From Saccharopolyspora soli (GTDB lineage: Bacteria; Actinomycetota; Actinomycetes; Mycobacteriales; Pseudonocardiaceae): 64,000 nt of DNA. Positions 40,878-49,437 of this stretch are shown piece by piece. Where the stretch lies: assembly GCF_022678645.1 (NCBI RefSeq), contig NZ_JALBWV010000048.1, forward strand, positions 1 through 64,000. Direction: 5' to 3'. The position numbers and the translations under genes were made by a program. The notes beneath the pieces were generated by a model. The model saw nothing but the letters and a program-made list of their open reading frames with translations, searched no databases and was not told where the DNA came from. The number at the start of each line of letters is the position of its first letter. Within the stretch, counting starts at the first letter, position 1.

Positions 40878-42137
40878 ATGGACAACGTTGCGGTGCACAG
40901 CACACCTGCACACCGTGCGCATCCGGTGACCGATGAACCGACCGGATTCGACCGATTCCGGGTAATCCTGGTGCTGGGGGCGCTCATCGCCCTCGGACCC
41001 CTGACCATCGACATGTACCTGCCCGCGTTGCCCGCGATCGGCAACGACCTGCAGGCATCCGCTTCCACCGTGCAGCTGACCTTGACCGGCACGCTGCTCG
41101 GGCTGGGGCTGGGCCAGCTGTTGATCGGCCCGTTCTCCGACATCGTCGGTCGGCGAACTCCGCTGATCGCGGGCACCGCCCTGCACATCGTGGCCTCGCT
41201 GGCCTGCCTCGTCGCGCCGAACGTGCCGGTGCTGGGGACGCTGCGCACGCTGCAGGGCGTCGGCGCGGCCGCGGCCATGGTCGTCGCGCTGGCCGTGGTC
41301 CGCGACCTGTTCAGCGGGCGTGCCGCGGCCACCGCGCTGTCCCGGCTGATGCTGGTGATGGGCGTGGCGCCGATTCTCGCGCCGAGCCTGGGCGGCGCTC
41401 TCCTGCTGACCGGGTCGTGGCGCGGCGTGTTCGCCGCACTGGCGGTACTCGGCGTGATCCTGCTGGTCGTCGCGATCGTCGCGCTGAAGGAGTCGCTGCC
41501 GCCAGAACGCCGCCAAGCCGCGGAATTCCGGCCCGTGCTGCGCCTCTACCGGAACCTGCTCACCGACCGCGACTTCGTGCTGCTGGCGATCGTGGCGGCA
41601 CTGGCGATGTCGGCGCTGTTCTCCTACATCTCCGGCTCGTCATTCGTGCTGCAGGAGCAGTTCGGGCTCAACCAGCAGGCATTCGGGCTGGTCTTCGGCG
41701 TCGGTGCGGTGGCACTCATCGGAGCTTCGCAGTTCAACGTCGTGCTGCTCAACCGGTACACGCCCAAGCAGATCGTCATCGGCGCGCTGGTCGCGGCCAC
41801 GGTCGCCGGGCTGGTGCTGACCGTCCTGACCACCACCGAAACCGGCGGTCTGTTCGGCTTCATCGTCCCGTTGTGGCTGGTGCTGGGCGCGATGGGTTTC
41901 GTGCTGCCCAACGCCCCGGCCCTCGCCCTGTCCCGGCACGGCGAAGCCGCCGGAACCGCAGCAGCGCTGCTCGGCGCCGGGCAGTTCGGCCTCGGTGCGC
42001 TGATCGCACCGCTGGTCGGCGTCCTCGGCAACGACGGACCGGCGATGGCGATCACCATGACCGGCGGCGCGGCAGTCGCCCTGCTGGCCCTCGGCGTGGT
42101 GGTCAAGCTGGACCGGGCCAGCGAGCCCGCGATTTGA
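40878..42137 (+). CDS. Bcr/CflA-type multidrug MFS exporter
   Basis: A 419-residue, twelve-segment drug:proton antiporter. Family signs: LGALIALGPLTIDMYLPALP in segment 1, GQLLIGPFSDIVGRRTPLI loop 2-3, and VALAVVRDLFSGRAAATALS. A cytoplasmic N-terminus of ~25 residues precedes segment 1. It probably exports small hydrophobic compounds; no regulator is adjacent. ATG at 40878 with GAAAGG. Confidence 0.86.
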   Translation: MDNVAVHSTPAHRAHPVTDEPTGFDRFRVILVLGALIALGPLTIDMYLPALPAIGNDLQASASTVQLTLTGTLLGLGLGQLLIGPFSDIVGRRTPLIAGTALHIVASLACLVAPNVPVLGTLRTLQGVGAAAAMVVALAVVRDLFSGRAAATALSRLMLVMGVAPILAPSLGGALLLTGSWRGVFAALAVLGVILLVVAIVALKESLPPERRQAAEFRPVLRLYRNLLTDRDFVLLAIVAALAMSALFSYISGSSFVLQEQFGLNQQAFGLVFGVGAVALIGASQFNVVLLNRYTPKQIVIGALVAATVAGLVLTVLTTTETGGLFGFIVPLWLVLGAMGFVLPNAPALALSRHGEAAGTAAALLGAGQFGLGALIAPLVGVLGNDGPAMAITMTGGAAVALLALGVVVKLDRASEPAI

Positions 42138-42175
42138 CGTCGAGCGGGACACGCCACGACGGGCGGGATTAGCAT

Positions 42176-42210
42176 CACGGCTGGGCGGTGGGCCGCACCG
42201 CCCAGCCGTG
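42176..42210 (+). terminator. Hairpin between the exporter and the methyltransferase ribosome site
   Basis: CACGGCTGGGCGGT pairs perfectly with ACCGCCCAGCCGTG around GGGCCGC. Its last base is directly followed by the AGGAGG of the next gene. It may terminate the exporter transcript or, as part of the next leader, affect translation. Confidence 0.55.
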
Positions 42211-42221
42211 AGGAGGAACCG

Positions 42222-43031
42222 ATGCCCGACCTGCCGCCCGAGTCGGATGACATCGACTTGGACAAGCCCAACGCGGCCCGCGTCTACGACTACTACCTGG
42301 GCGGTGACCACAACTTCGCGGTCGACCGGCAGATGGCTGAGGAAGCCATCCGGATGTGGCCGGAACTCCCGCTGATCATGCAGGCCAACCGCGCCTTCCT
42401 GCGCCGGGCCGTGCAGTACTGCACCGACCAGGGCATCCGGCAGTTCCTCGACCTCGGCTCGGGCATCCCGACCGTCGGCAACGTGCACGAGGTCGCCCAG
42501 CAGGCGGCGCCGGGCACCCGCGTGGTCTACGTGGACACCGATCCAGTCGCCGTCGCGTACAGCAAAAACCTCCTGCGGGACAACCCGAACGCCGCGATCG
42601 TACGAGCTGACCTGCGAGAACCGGACAAGGTGCTGGCCGCACCGGAGGTCTCCGAACTGCTCGACCTGAGCCAGCCGCTGGCGGTGATGATGGTCGCGGT
42701 GCTGCACTTCGTCGGCGACGCGGACCAGCCGGGCGCCATCGTCGCCCGGTACCGGGACGCGTTGGTCCCCGGAAGTTTCCTGGTCATCTCGCACGCCACC
42801 GACGAAGGGCGGCCCGACGTCGCCGCGTCCCACGCCGATCTCTACCGGCAGCGCACCGCCACGCCGATGACGATGCGCCCGCATGCCGCCGTCACCGGGT
42901 TCTTCGAAGGATTCGAACTGGTGGAGCCCGGTGTGGTGCACCTGCCGCTGTGGCGGCCCACCGCCGCGACCGATGTCGGGGCGCGCCCCGAGCGGTTCAC
43001 CGGGCTGGCCGGTGTTGGCCGCAAGCTCTGA
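42222..43031 (+). CDS. SAM-dependent methyltransferase of the DUF574 family
   Basis: 269 residues. The family start PNAARVYDYYLGGDHNFAVDR is followed by the SAM-binding core FLDLGSGIPTVGNVHEVAQQ and VVYVDTDPVAVAYS. This large actinobacterial family (PF04672) has no agreed substrate. AGGAGG lies 5 bp before the ATG. It is convergent with the GlsB-like gene, the two stops being adjacent. Confidence 0.85.
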   Translation: MPDLPPESDDIDLDKPNAARVYDYYLGGDHNFAVDRQMAEEAIRMWPELPLIMQANRAFLRRAVQYCTDQGIRQFLDLGSGIPTVGNVHEVAQQAAPGTRVVYVDTDPVAVAYSKNLLRDNPNAAIVRADLREPDKVLAAPEVSELLDLSQPLAVMMVAVLHFVGDADQPGAIVARYRDALVPGSFLVISHATDEGRPDVAASHADLYRQRTATPMTMRPHAAVTGFFEGFELVEPGVVHLPLWRPTAATDVGARPERFTGLAGVGRKL

Positions 43032-43313
43032 TCAGGAGCGGATCCTGCGCTTGCGGCCGGTGATCTTGTTGTAGATCACCAACACGATCACCGCGCCGAT
43101 GACCGAACCGATCCAACCCGCCGGTTGGAAATCGCGGATCCCCACCGTGAGCAGGCCGAACAGGAAGCCGCCGACCACCGAGCCCGCGACGCCCAGCAGG
43201 ATCGTCCGGATCAGGCCGATGTCGTCCTTGCCGGGAACCAACGCTCGGGCGATGAAACCGGCGATCAAGCCGAAGACGATCCAGCCGAGGATTGTGAAGA
43301 ACACCGCAGTCAC
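43032..43313 (-). CDS. GlsB/YeaQ/YmgE family (transglycosylase-associated) membrane protein
   Basis: 93 residues, three hydrophobic segments with the family glycines: TILGWIVFGLIAGFIARALV, GKDDIGLIRTILLGVAGSVV and WIGSVIGAVIVLVIYNKITG. Small stress-linked inner-membrane proteins; the mechanism is unknown. GTG start at 43313. Confidence 0.84.
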   Translation of the reverse strand: MTAVFFTILGWIVFGLIAGFIARALVPGKDDIGLIRTILLGVAGSVVGGFLFGLLTVGIRDFQPAGWIGSVIGAVIVLVIYNKITGRKRRIRS

Positions 43314-43340
43314 CCTGTCTCGATCGAAGATCTCTTGCGT

Positions 43341-43545
43341 TCAGGGTACCCGTGTCCGCGGCGCTGGTCGGGTCACGAAGCCGATCGATGGGCCACCGAT
43401 CATCAAGAACCCGTAGCTCATGCTGAACAGGGCCAACGCCATCCACTGCGACGGGGCCAGCACCGCGAGCGCGATCACCGACGCCAGCAGCATGCCGAGC
43501 ACCAGCGGCGTTTTCCGCACCACCGTCACACTCACGCCGGAGTTC
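43341..43545 (-). pseudogene. MFS transporter fragment
   Basis: A remnant of about 65 residues resembling the interior C-terminal half of an MFS organic-acid transporter: VVRKTPLVLGMLLASVIALA followed by SQWMALALFSMSYGFLMIGGPS. Neither a family start nor the remaining segments are present. It ends head-to-head against a UxaA-type remnant at about 43545. Confidence 0.6.
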
Positions 43546-43548
43546 CAC

Positions 43549-44168
43549 ATGCGCGATCGCGCGGCCACCCCGGAGCTCGGCGCCGAAATCGTCCGCACCG
43601 TCGACAAAGCGGCGCGCTACTACGCGGTGCTGGGGCACGCCAGCATCGCACCGGGCAATGTGGACGGTGGGCTCACCACAATCGAGGAGAAGTCGATGGG
43701 CGCGTACGCCAAGAGCGGGTCGTCGCGGATCCGGGGCATCCTGAAACCGGGTGATGTGCCGCCCTCCGCCGGGCTGTACCTGCTGGACGTGGTTCCCGAC
43801 GGCGAGCCACGGTACGGCTACCCGAACATGAACGACACCGTGGAGATCGTGGAGCTCATCGCCTGCGGCCGCACGTCGTCCTGTTCACCACCGGGCGGGG
43901 CTCGGTGGTCGGCTCGGCGATCTCGCCGGTGGTGAAGGTGTGCGCGAACCCGGACACCTACCGCCGGATGAGCGGCGACATGGACGTCGACGCCGGGCGG
44001 ATCCTGGAAGACGCGGCAACGCTCGACGAGGTCGGCGCTGAGATCGTCGACGTCATCGCCGACTGCCTGCACGGCGAGCCGACCAAATCCGAAGCGCTGG
44101 GGCACCAGGAGTTCCAACTCGGCTACAAGACCTTCGAACCCATCGGCCCCGCCTGCCTCGCCGGATGA
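43549..44168 (+). pseudogene. UxaA-family (altronate/galactarate dehydratase-like) remnant, truncated and frameshifted
   Basis: The C-terminal part of a UxaA/GarD-family dehydratase. Frame 1 gives DGGLTTIEEKSMGAYAKSGS, GILKPGDVPPSAGLYLLDVV and MNDTVEIVELIACG. At about 43868 the reading switches frame: PHVVLFTTGRGSVVGSAISP, VVKVCANPDTYR, GDMDVDAGRIL and LGHQEFQLGYKTFEPIGPAC. The N-terminal half with the main catalytic part is missing. The match is strong in both frames, so this is a recently broken gene. Intact homologues act on aldarates, the product line of uronate dehydrogenase. Confidence 0.72.
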
Positions 44169-44204
44169 TGAGGGCTGCTCACCCGAACTCGCACTGTGAC
44201 GTGG

Positions 44205-45620
44205 CTACCGGGTTTCGAAGAAGAGGATCGCCGCGTACATCAGGCAGCACGGCACTAGTAGCGCGAAGCCGGTCAACAGGGTGTTCTTCAGGTTCGTCGA
44301 CCTCGCCAGGCTCATCGCACCGACCATGTTGGCGTTCGGGAACGGTCCGTAGGTGTCCGCCTTGGACGCGAACAGCAGGACCACGACCCAGGCGCCCGCA
44401 CCGATTCCGACGCTCGCCGCCAAGCCGCCGAAGACCTTGTCCAGCAACACCACCTGCGCGGCGGTCGCACCCGGCACACCGACCCAGCCGAGGACGGCGA
44501 TGAGCAGCGCGAACACGAACGGCGACAGGCCCCGCATGCTGGTGCCGTAGGTGTCGAGCAGCACCTGGAACGGCTGCAGCGCGTCGATTCCGGCGAACAG
44601 CACGGCCAGTAGCCAGAACAGCAGGAAGACATGCACCAGCCGGGCCGCGCCCGCGTACATCTGCGCGGCGATCTGGGTCGGGCCGAGCCCACCGGCCAGT
44701 CCCGCCACGATGCCCAGCACCGGCAGCGCGAGCAACGGGAACGTGGTACCTGCCCCGGAAACGACGGCGTAGCAGACGCTGGCGACCAAGGCGATGGCGA
44801 ATGCCGCGGTCGCGCGGCCACGGCCCGCCACCGGGTTCTCGTCGGTGGCACCAAGATCCGCTGCATCGTAATGGTCTGCCGCGCCTTCGGTGCGCCGCTG
44901 CATCCACGGCACTATCAGCAGACCCGCGACCAGCGACAACACCGCCAGCGGCCCCGCGCCATAAAGCAGGTACAGCGGGTAGCCGACCTCGGCGGCGCTC
45001 ATGATCGCGACGTTGGATCCGGCGAACGGTGCGAGCGCGAGACCTGCGCAGCCGCCGATGAACATCATCGACGCCGTCGCAGAGCGGGTGAAGCCGAGTC
45101 GGGCGACCACCGGCAGCAGCAGCGGCGCGGCGATCGCCAGCGCACCGGCCAGCGTGCCGAGGCTGGCGACGAGGACGAGGCAGGAGAGCATCACGCCGAG
45201 CGTCGCGGCGGTGCGGTTGCGCTCCCCGACCACGCGCATCACCCCGCGCACGATGGTTGCCGCGATACCGGTGGTGCGCAGGATCTCGCCGACCCCGGCT
45301 CCGAGCATGATCACCATGCCGATCACGGTGACCTGGTCACCGAGCGATTCGCCGAGCAGGTCACCGATCTGCGCCGGAGTGGGCAGCATGATCAGCAGCG
45401 CGGAGATCACCGCGATCACGGTGGCCACCACGATGTCCATGCCGACCAGCGCGAGCACGGCGTAGAGCACGATCGGCACCAGCCCCCACAGCGTCGGGGC
45501 CTGCACGAACGGACCCACCACCGCGGATAGGGCCAAGCCGGTGACGGCACCGGCGGTGCCGATCAGCGCACGGCTTCGGGACCTGCCAGCATCGACGGGC
45601 GAACTGTCCACAGTGCTCAT
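44205..45620 (-). CDS. NhaC-like ion/organic-anion transporter
   Basis: A 471-residue protein with about twelve hydrophobic segments in two halves. Notable stretches: GMVIMLGAGVGEILRTTGIA, LGTLAGALAIAAPLLLPVVA, MMFIGGCAGLALAPFAGSNV and WVGVPGATAAQVVLLDKVFG. It looks like the ion-transporter superfamily (NhaC/GntP-like). Na+/H+ antiport or gluconate-type uptake cannot be separated by eye. ATG at 45620. It lies downstream of and in the same direction as the LacI gene (120 bp) and next to an aldarate dehydratase remnant, which would fit an organic acid substrate. Confidence 0.75.
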   Translation of the reverse strand: MSTVDSSPVDAGRSRSRALIGTAGAVTGLALSAVVGPFVQAPTLWGLVPIVLYAVLALVGMDIVVATVIAVISALLIMLPTPAQIGDLLGESLGDQVTVIGMVIMLGAGVGEILRTTGIAATIVRGVMRVVGERNRTAATLGVMLSCLVLVASLGTLAGALAIAAPLLLPVVARLGFTRSATASMMFIGGCAGLALAPFAGSNVAIMSAAEVGYPLYLLYGAGPLAVLSLVAGLLIVPWMQRRTEGAADHYDAADLGATDENPVAGRGRATAAFAIALVASVCYAVVSGAGTTFPLLALPVLGIVAGLAGGLGPTQIAAQMYAGAARLVHVFLLFWLLAVLFAGIDALQPFQVLLDTYGTSMRGLSPFVFALLIAVLGWVGVPGATAAQVVLLDKVFGGLAASVGIGAGAWVVVLLFASKADTYGPFPNANMVGAMSLARSTNLKNTLLTGFALLVPCCLMYAAILFFETR

Positions 45621-45740
45621 TCGGGGCCGCTTTCGGTGGTGCTGGCAGGACTCGTCCGGCATCGGCCGGGATCGCGGATCAGCCCGACCCGCGACGGCGG
45701 TAGGCAGATCATCCAGGGCGTCGACCGATTCGTCCAGGAC

Positions 45741-46739
45741 TCATCCGGCCGTCGAGGCCCGGATCTTCAGCTCGCCGGTCAGGCGCACGTGGGTCGGGGT
45801 GTCGCGGTGCGCCGGATCGGCCAGCCGGGCCAGCAGCAGTTGAGCCGTGATCATGCCCATCTCCGCCAGCGGCAACAGGTAGGTCGTGATGGGCGGGTCG
45901 CACACCTCCGCCCACTCCCGGTTGCCGAACCCGGCCAGCGCCATGTCGCCGGGGATCCGCAGCCCCGCTTCGCGGGCCGCGCGCAGCGCACCGAGCAGGA
46001 GTTGGTCGCTGGTGGCGAAGATCGCGGTCGGCCGGGGCCGCATGGTCAGGATCCGCTGCGCGGCGCTGGTGCCCCAGGACTGCGAAAGGGTTCCGGTCAG
46101 CACCAGTTCCTCGTCCAGCGGCAGGTCCGCGGCGCTCATCGCTGCGCGGATCCCGGCCAGCCGGTTGCGCGTCGTGCTGAACTTGGACTGGCCCATGATC
46201 ACCGCGATGCGGGTGTGCCCGAGCGCCAGGAGGTGCTCGATCACCGACCGGGTCCCTTCGGCCTCGTCGCATTCCACCGTGTCGACGATCTTGGACCGGG
46301 ATCGCCGGTTCATCTCCACCACTGGCAGCGGTGTCCCGTCCGGGCTCGGCGCCGCACCGGTCGACGAACTCGGCACCAGCACGATGCCGTCCACCTGGGC
46401 GCCGCGCAGCCGGGCGATCGCCTGCTCCTCGCGCACCGGATCGTTCTCCGTGGCGGCCAGCACCAGGCCATAACCGTGTTGTTCCAAGTGGTTCTGCAGG
46501 ACTGCGGCGCTGGATGCGTAGAACGGGTTGAGGATGTCGGGCACCACCAGCCCGATGGTGTGGGTGCGGCTGCTGCGCAGGGCTTGCGCCAGCGCGTTCG
46601 GCCGGTAGCCGAGGCTTTCGGCGGCGGCCAGCACGCGGGATCGCGTCCGCTCGTCCACGTGCGGATGGCCGTTGAGCGCGCGGGAAACCGTCGACACGGC
46701 TAGGTCGAGCTGAACCGCGATGTCCTTCAGCCGAGCCAT
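45741..46739 (-). CDS. LacI-family repressor of the tartrate-type operon
   Basis: 332 residues. The LacI helix-turn-helix is at 1-50 (ARLKDIAVQLDLAVSTVSRA, LNGHPHVDERTR, hinge YRPNALAQALRS). The periplasmic-binding-like sensor follows (IGLVVPDILNPFYASSAAVL, PTAIFATSDQLLLGALRAAR). ATG at 46739. It is divergent from the fumarate-lyase/tartrate dehydratase/DASS operon, and two operator-like repeats lie directly before its start, so it probably represses both directions. Confidence 0.87.
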   Translation of the reverse strand: MARLKDIAVQLDLAVSTVSRALNGHPHVDERTRSRVLAAAESLGYRPNALAQALRSSRTHTIGLVVPDILNPFYASSAAVLQNHLEQHGYGLVLAATENDPVREEQAIARLRGAQVDGIVLVPSSSTGAAPSPDGTPLPVVEMNRRSRSKIVDTVECDEAEGTRSVIEHLLALGHTRIAVIMGQSKFSTTRNRLAGIRAAMSAADLPLDEELVLTGTLSQSWGTSAAQRILTMRPRPTAIFATSDQLLLGALRAAREAGLRIPGDMALAGFGNREWAEVCDPPITTYLLPLAEMGMITAQLLLARLADPAHRDTPTHVRLTGELKIRASTAG

Positions 46740-46776
46740 GCTGCAAACGTTACCAGCTTTGTTGCAGACGTTTTCC
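46740..46776. promoter_or_regulatory. Tandem LacI-type operators
   Basis: GCTGCAAACGTTACC (46740-46754) and GTTGCAGACGTTTTCC (46761-46776) share GYTGCARACGTT, with starts 21 bp apart. They abut the LacI start codon and lie 86-123 bp before the divergent lyase gene. Confidence 0.65.
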
Positions 46777-46862
46777 GAGGTCATCCCATTGACATCGGCA
46801 TTTCGCTGGCATGAACTCTGGAATCGATTGTTGAACCGTCCTGGACAGGGAAGAGGCACCGC

Positions 46863-48218
46863 ATGGGTTCCGCCGATCGTCGAACGCCCTTCGGGCTGCT
46901 GTCGCACCTCTACGGGGATCCCGCGATGGCGGCGATCTTCTCGGCGGAGTCCGCCGTGCAGTCCTGGCTGCGGACCGAGGCGGCGCTGGCCCGCGCCCAG
47001 GCCGAGGTCGGGGTGCTCACCGCCGCCGACGCCCAGGCGATCGCGGCTGCCGCACGGCTGGACAACATCGACCTCGACCTGCTCTGGTCGCAGGCGCGCA
47101 ACGTCGGCTATCCGATCCTCGGGCTCGTCCGCCAGATCAGCGCCGCGCTGGACGGCCACGCCTCGGGGCGCGTGCACTTCGGCGCGACCACCCAGGACAT
47201 CATGGACACCGGTCTCGCGCTCCAACTCGTCCAAGCGCTGGATCTGCTGACCGAGCGGGTGACCGAGTTCGGCGACGCGCTGGCCCGGCAGGTGGCCCGG
47301 CACCGGGACACCGTGCTGGCCGCCCGCACGCATGCCCAGCAAGCTGTTCCGACCACGCTCGGCGCAACGTTGGCAACGCTGCTGGAAGAACTGCGCCGAC
47401 ACCGGTCGCGGCTGGCCGAAGCACGACCCCGGATCGGTCTGATCTCCAGCCACGGCGCTGGCGGGACCTCCGCCGCGCAAGGCCCAACCGCATCCCAGGT
47501 GCGCGATCTGCTGGCTGCCGAGCTCGGGCTCACCACGACTGCGGTCCCCTGGCACACCGCACGTGACGGCGTCGCCGAGTTCGGTTGGCTGTGCAGCACG
47601 CTCGCTGGAACGTGCGCCCGCTTGGCGCGCAACGTCGCCGACCTGTCGCGCACCGAGATCGGCGAGGTGCACGAACCCGCCGGTCACCACCGCGGCGCCT
47701 CGTCGACGATGCCGCAGAAGGCCAACCCGATCTTCTCGGAGGCGATCATCGGGATGGCGGGAACCGCTGGTGCGCTGTCCTCGGCGCTGGTGCGGGCACA
47801 GGAAGCGGGCCACGAACGTTCCGCGGGCGAGTGGCAGATCGAGTGGGAAGTGGTACCGCAGCTCGCGGTCCTCGCCGGTGGCGCGCTGCGCCTGGCCGGT
47901 GAGATCGCTCGGGATCTCGTGGTGGACACCGAGGCCATGCGGCGCAACCTGGCGCAGGACGGCGGCCTGCTGATGGCCGAGGCGTGGATGATCAACCTCG
48001 CCGAGTCCCTCGGCAGGGAGACCGCGCACGACCTCGTCTACACGGCGGCGCGGGAGGTGCGCGAGGGCGGCGGCGCGCTCGGCGAAACCGTGCAGCGGCT
48101 CGCGGCTGAACGCGGCATCACCGTGCGGGTCGAGGGCCTCGAACCGGACTCCTACCTCGGCGAAGCCGGGCTGATCTGCGACACAGCCGTCGCCCGGTGG
48201 GAGAAAGACGAGCTCTGA
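46863..48218 (+). CDS. Adenylosuccinate lyase/carboxymuconate cycloisomerase-family enzyme
   Basis: A 451-residue fumarate-lyase-superfamily member. The superfamily signature is GASSTMPQKANP (the flexible loop with the catalytic Ser); GRVHFGATTQDIMDT carries the second conserved region and THAQQAVPTTLGATL the third. It would form or open a C-N, C-C or lactone bond next to a carboxylate. ATG at 46863 with GAAGAGG. It is the first gene of an operon with a D-tartrate dehydratase-like enzyme (ATGA overlap) and a DASS carrier. Its specific substrate is unclear; a cycloisomerase or a lyase releasing tartrate or fumarate from a conjugate are both possible. Confidence 0.8.
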   Translation: MGSADRRTPFGLLSHLYGDPAMAAIFSAESAVQSWLRTEAALARAQAEVGVLTAADAQAIAAAARLDNIDLDLLWSQARNVGYPILGLVRQISAALDGHASGRVHFGATTQDIMDTGLALQLVQALDLLTERVTEFGDALARQVARHRDTVLAARTHAQQAVPTTLGATLATLLEELRRHRSRLAEARPRIGLISSHGAGGTSAAQGPTASQVRDLLAAELGLTTTAVPWHTARDGVAEFGWLCSTLAGTCARLARNVADLSRTEIGEVHEPAGHHRGASSTMPQKANPIFSEAIIGMAGTAGALSSALVRAQEAGHERSAGEWQIEWEVVPQLAVLAGGALRLAGEIARDLVVDTEAMRRNLAQDGGLLMAEAWMINLAESLGRETAHDLVYTAAREVREGGGALGETVQRLAAERGITVRVEGLEPDSYLGEAGLICDTAVARWEKDEL

Positions 48219-49390
48219 TGCGGATCAAGGAGCTGCGGGAGCAGACCGTTCGGCTGGACGGGGACATCGCCAACTCGTCGGTGAACTTCGCCGAGCACAC
48301 GGTGTCAGTGGTCGCGGTGATCAGCGACGTGGTGCGCGGCGGACGACCGGTGGTCGGGGTGGCCTTCGACTCCATCGGGCGCTTCGGCCAGGGCGGCATC
48401 CTCCGGGAGCGCGTCTTCCCCCGGCTGATGGCGGCCGAACCCGGCGAACTGCTCGCCGAAACCGGCGATCGGTTCGACCCGGCGGCCGTGGCGCGGATCG
48501 CCGCCCGCAACGAGAAGCCGGGTGGGCACGGTGACCGCGCCGCCGCGATCGCCGCCGTGGAGCTGGCCTTCTGGGACCTCAACGCCAAGCTCGCCGACGA
48601 ACCCGCGTACCGGCAGATCGCTCAGCACTTCGCCCGCCCCTTGCCGTCCACGGTGGACGTCGATGTCTACGCGGCCGGTGGTTACTACGTCCCCGGCGAG
48701 GGCACCGCGCGGATCGCCGAGGAATTCCGCCGTTACCAGGACCTGGGGTTCACCGCGTTCAAGATGAAGATCGGCGGCGCACCGCTGGTCGAGGACCAGG
48801 CCCGCATCGAAGCGGCCCTGACCGTGGCTGGCTCCGGGGACAAGCTCGCGGTGGACGCCAACGGGCGCTTCGACATCGACACCGCGCTGCGCTACGCCGA
48901 AGCCATCGCGCCGTACCAACTCCGCTGGTACGAGGAGCCGGGCGATCCGCTGGACTACCGGCTCAACCGCCGGATCACCGCGGCCGGTGCGCTGCCGGTG
49001 GCCACCGGGGAGAACCTGTTCTCCATCGCGGATGTGCGAAACCTGGTGCGGCACGGTGGAATGCGCCCCGGCAGGGACATCTTCCAGATGGATGCCGGAC
49101 TGTCCTACGGCCTCGTCGAATACGCCGAGATGCTGACCGTGCTGGAGGAGCACGGGTTCGACCGCGGACAAGCGCATCCGCACGGCGGCCACCTGATCAA
49201 CCTGCACATCGTCGCCGGACTCGGGCTCGGTGGCTGCGAAGCCTATCCCGGCGTGTTCCAACCCTTCGGCGGCTATCCGGCGGGCTGCCTGCTGGGCGCT
49301 GGCAAGGTCCGGCCGACCGAGGAACCCGGCTTCGGCCTGGAAACCAAACCCGGCCTGCGCGAAGTGCTCGCCGAACTCCGCGCCCCCTGA
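48218..49390 (+). CDS. tarD: D(-)-tartrate dehydratase (enolase superfamily)
   Basis: A 390-residue mandelate-racemase-subgroup enzyme converting D-tartrate to oxaloacetate and water. All expected residues are visible: the KxK pair Lys182/Lys184 (FKMKIGGAP), metal ligands Asp213 (VDANGRF), Glu239 (WYEEPGDPLDY) and Glu265 (TGENLFS), and His322 (AHPHGGH). The match to characterised D-tartrate dehydratase runs through NEKPGGHGDRA, YAAGGYYVPG, GMRPGRDIFQMDAGLSYGL and LGLGGCEAYPGVFQPFGGYP. ATG overlaps the preceding stop. Together with the DASS carrier it forms a D-tartrate uptake and dehydration route. Confidence 0.84.
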   Translation: MRIKELREQTVRLDGDIANSSVNFAEHTVSVVAVISDVVRGGRPVVGVAFDSIGRFGQGGILRERVFPRLMAAEPGELLAETGDRFDPAAVARIAARNEKPGGHGDRAAAIAAVELAFWDLNAKLADEPAYRQIAQHFARPLPSTVDVDVYAAGGYYVPGEGTARIAEEFRRYQDLGFTAFKMKIGGAPLVEDQARIEAALTVAGSGDKLAVDANGRFDIDTALRYAEAIAPYQLRWYEEPGDPLDYRLNRRITAAGALPVATGENLFSIADVRNLVRHGGMRPGRDIFQMDAGLSYGLVEYAEMLTVLEEHGFDRGQAHPHGGHLINLHIVAGLGLGGCEAYPGVFQPFGGYPAGCLLGAGKVRPTEEPGFGLETKPGLREVLAELRAP

Positions 49391-49437
49391 CGAACCGAGC
49401 CGCGTCGGAGCAAGAACTCAGCGTTGAGGAGAATCTT

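Noticed and set aside
46863..48218. Housekeeping adenylosuccinate lyase (purB)
   Set aside because: The superfamily signature fits, but the operon with tartrate dehydratase and LacI control argues for a catabolic paralogue. I therefore gave no purB symbol.
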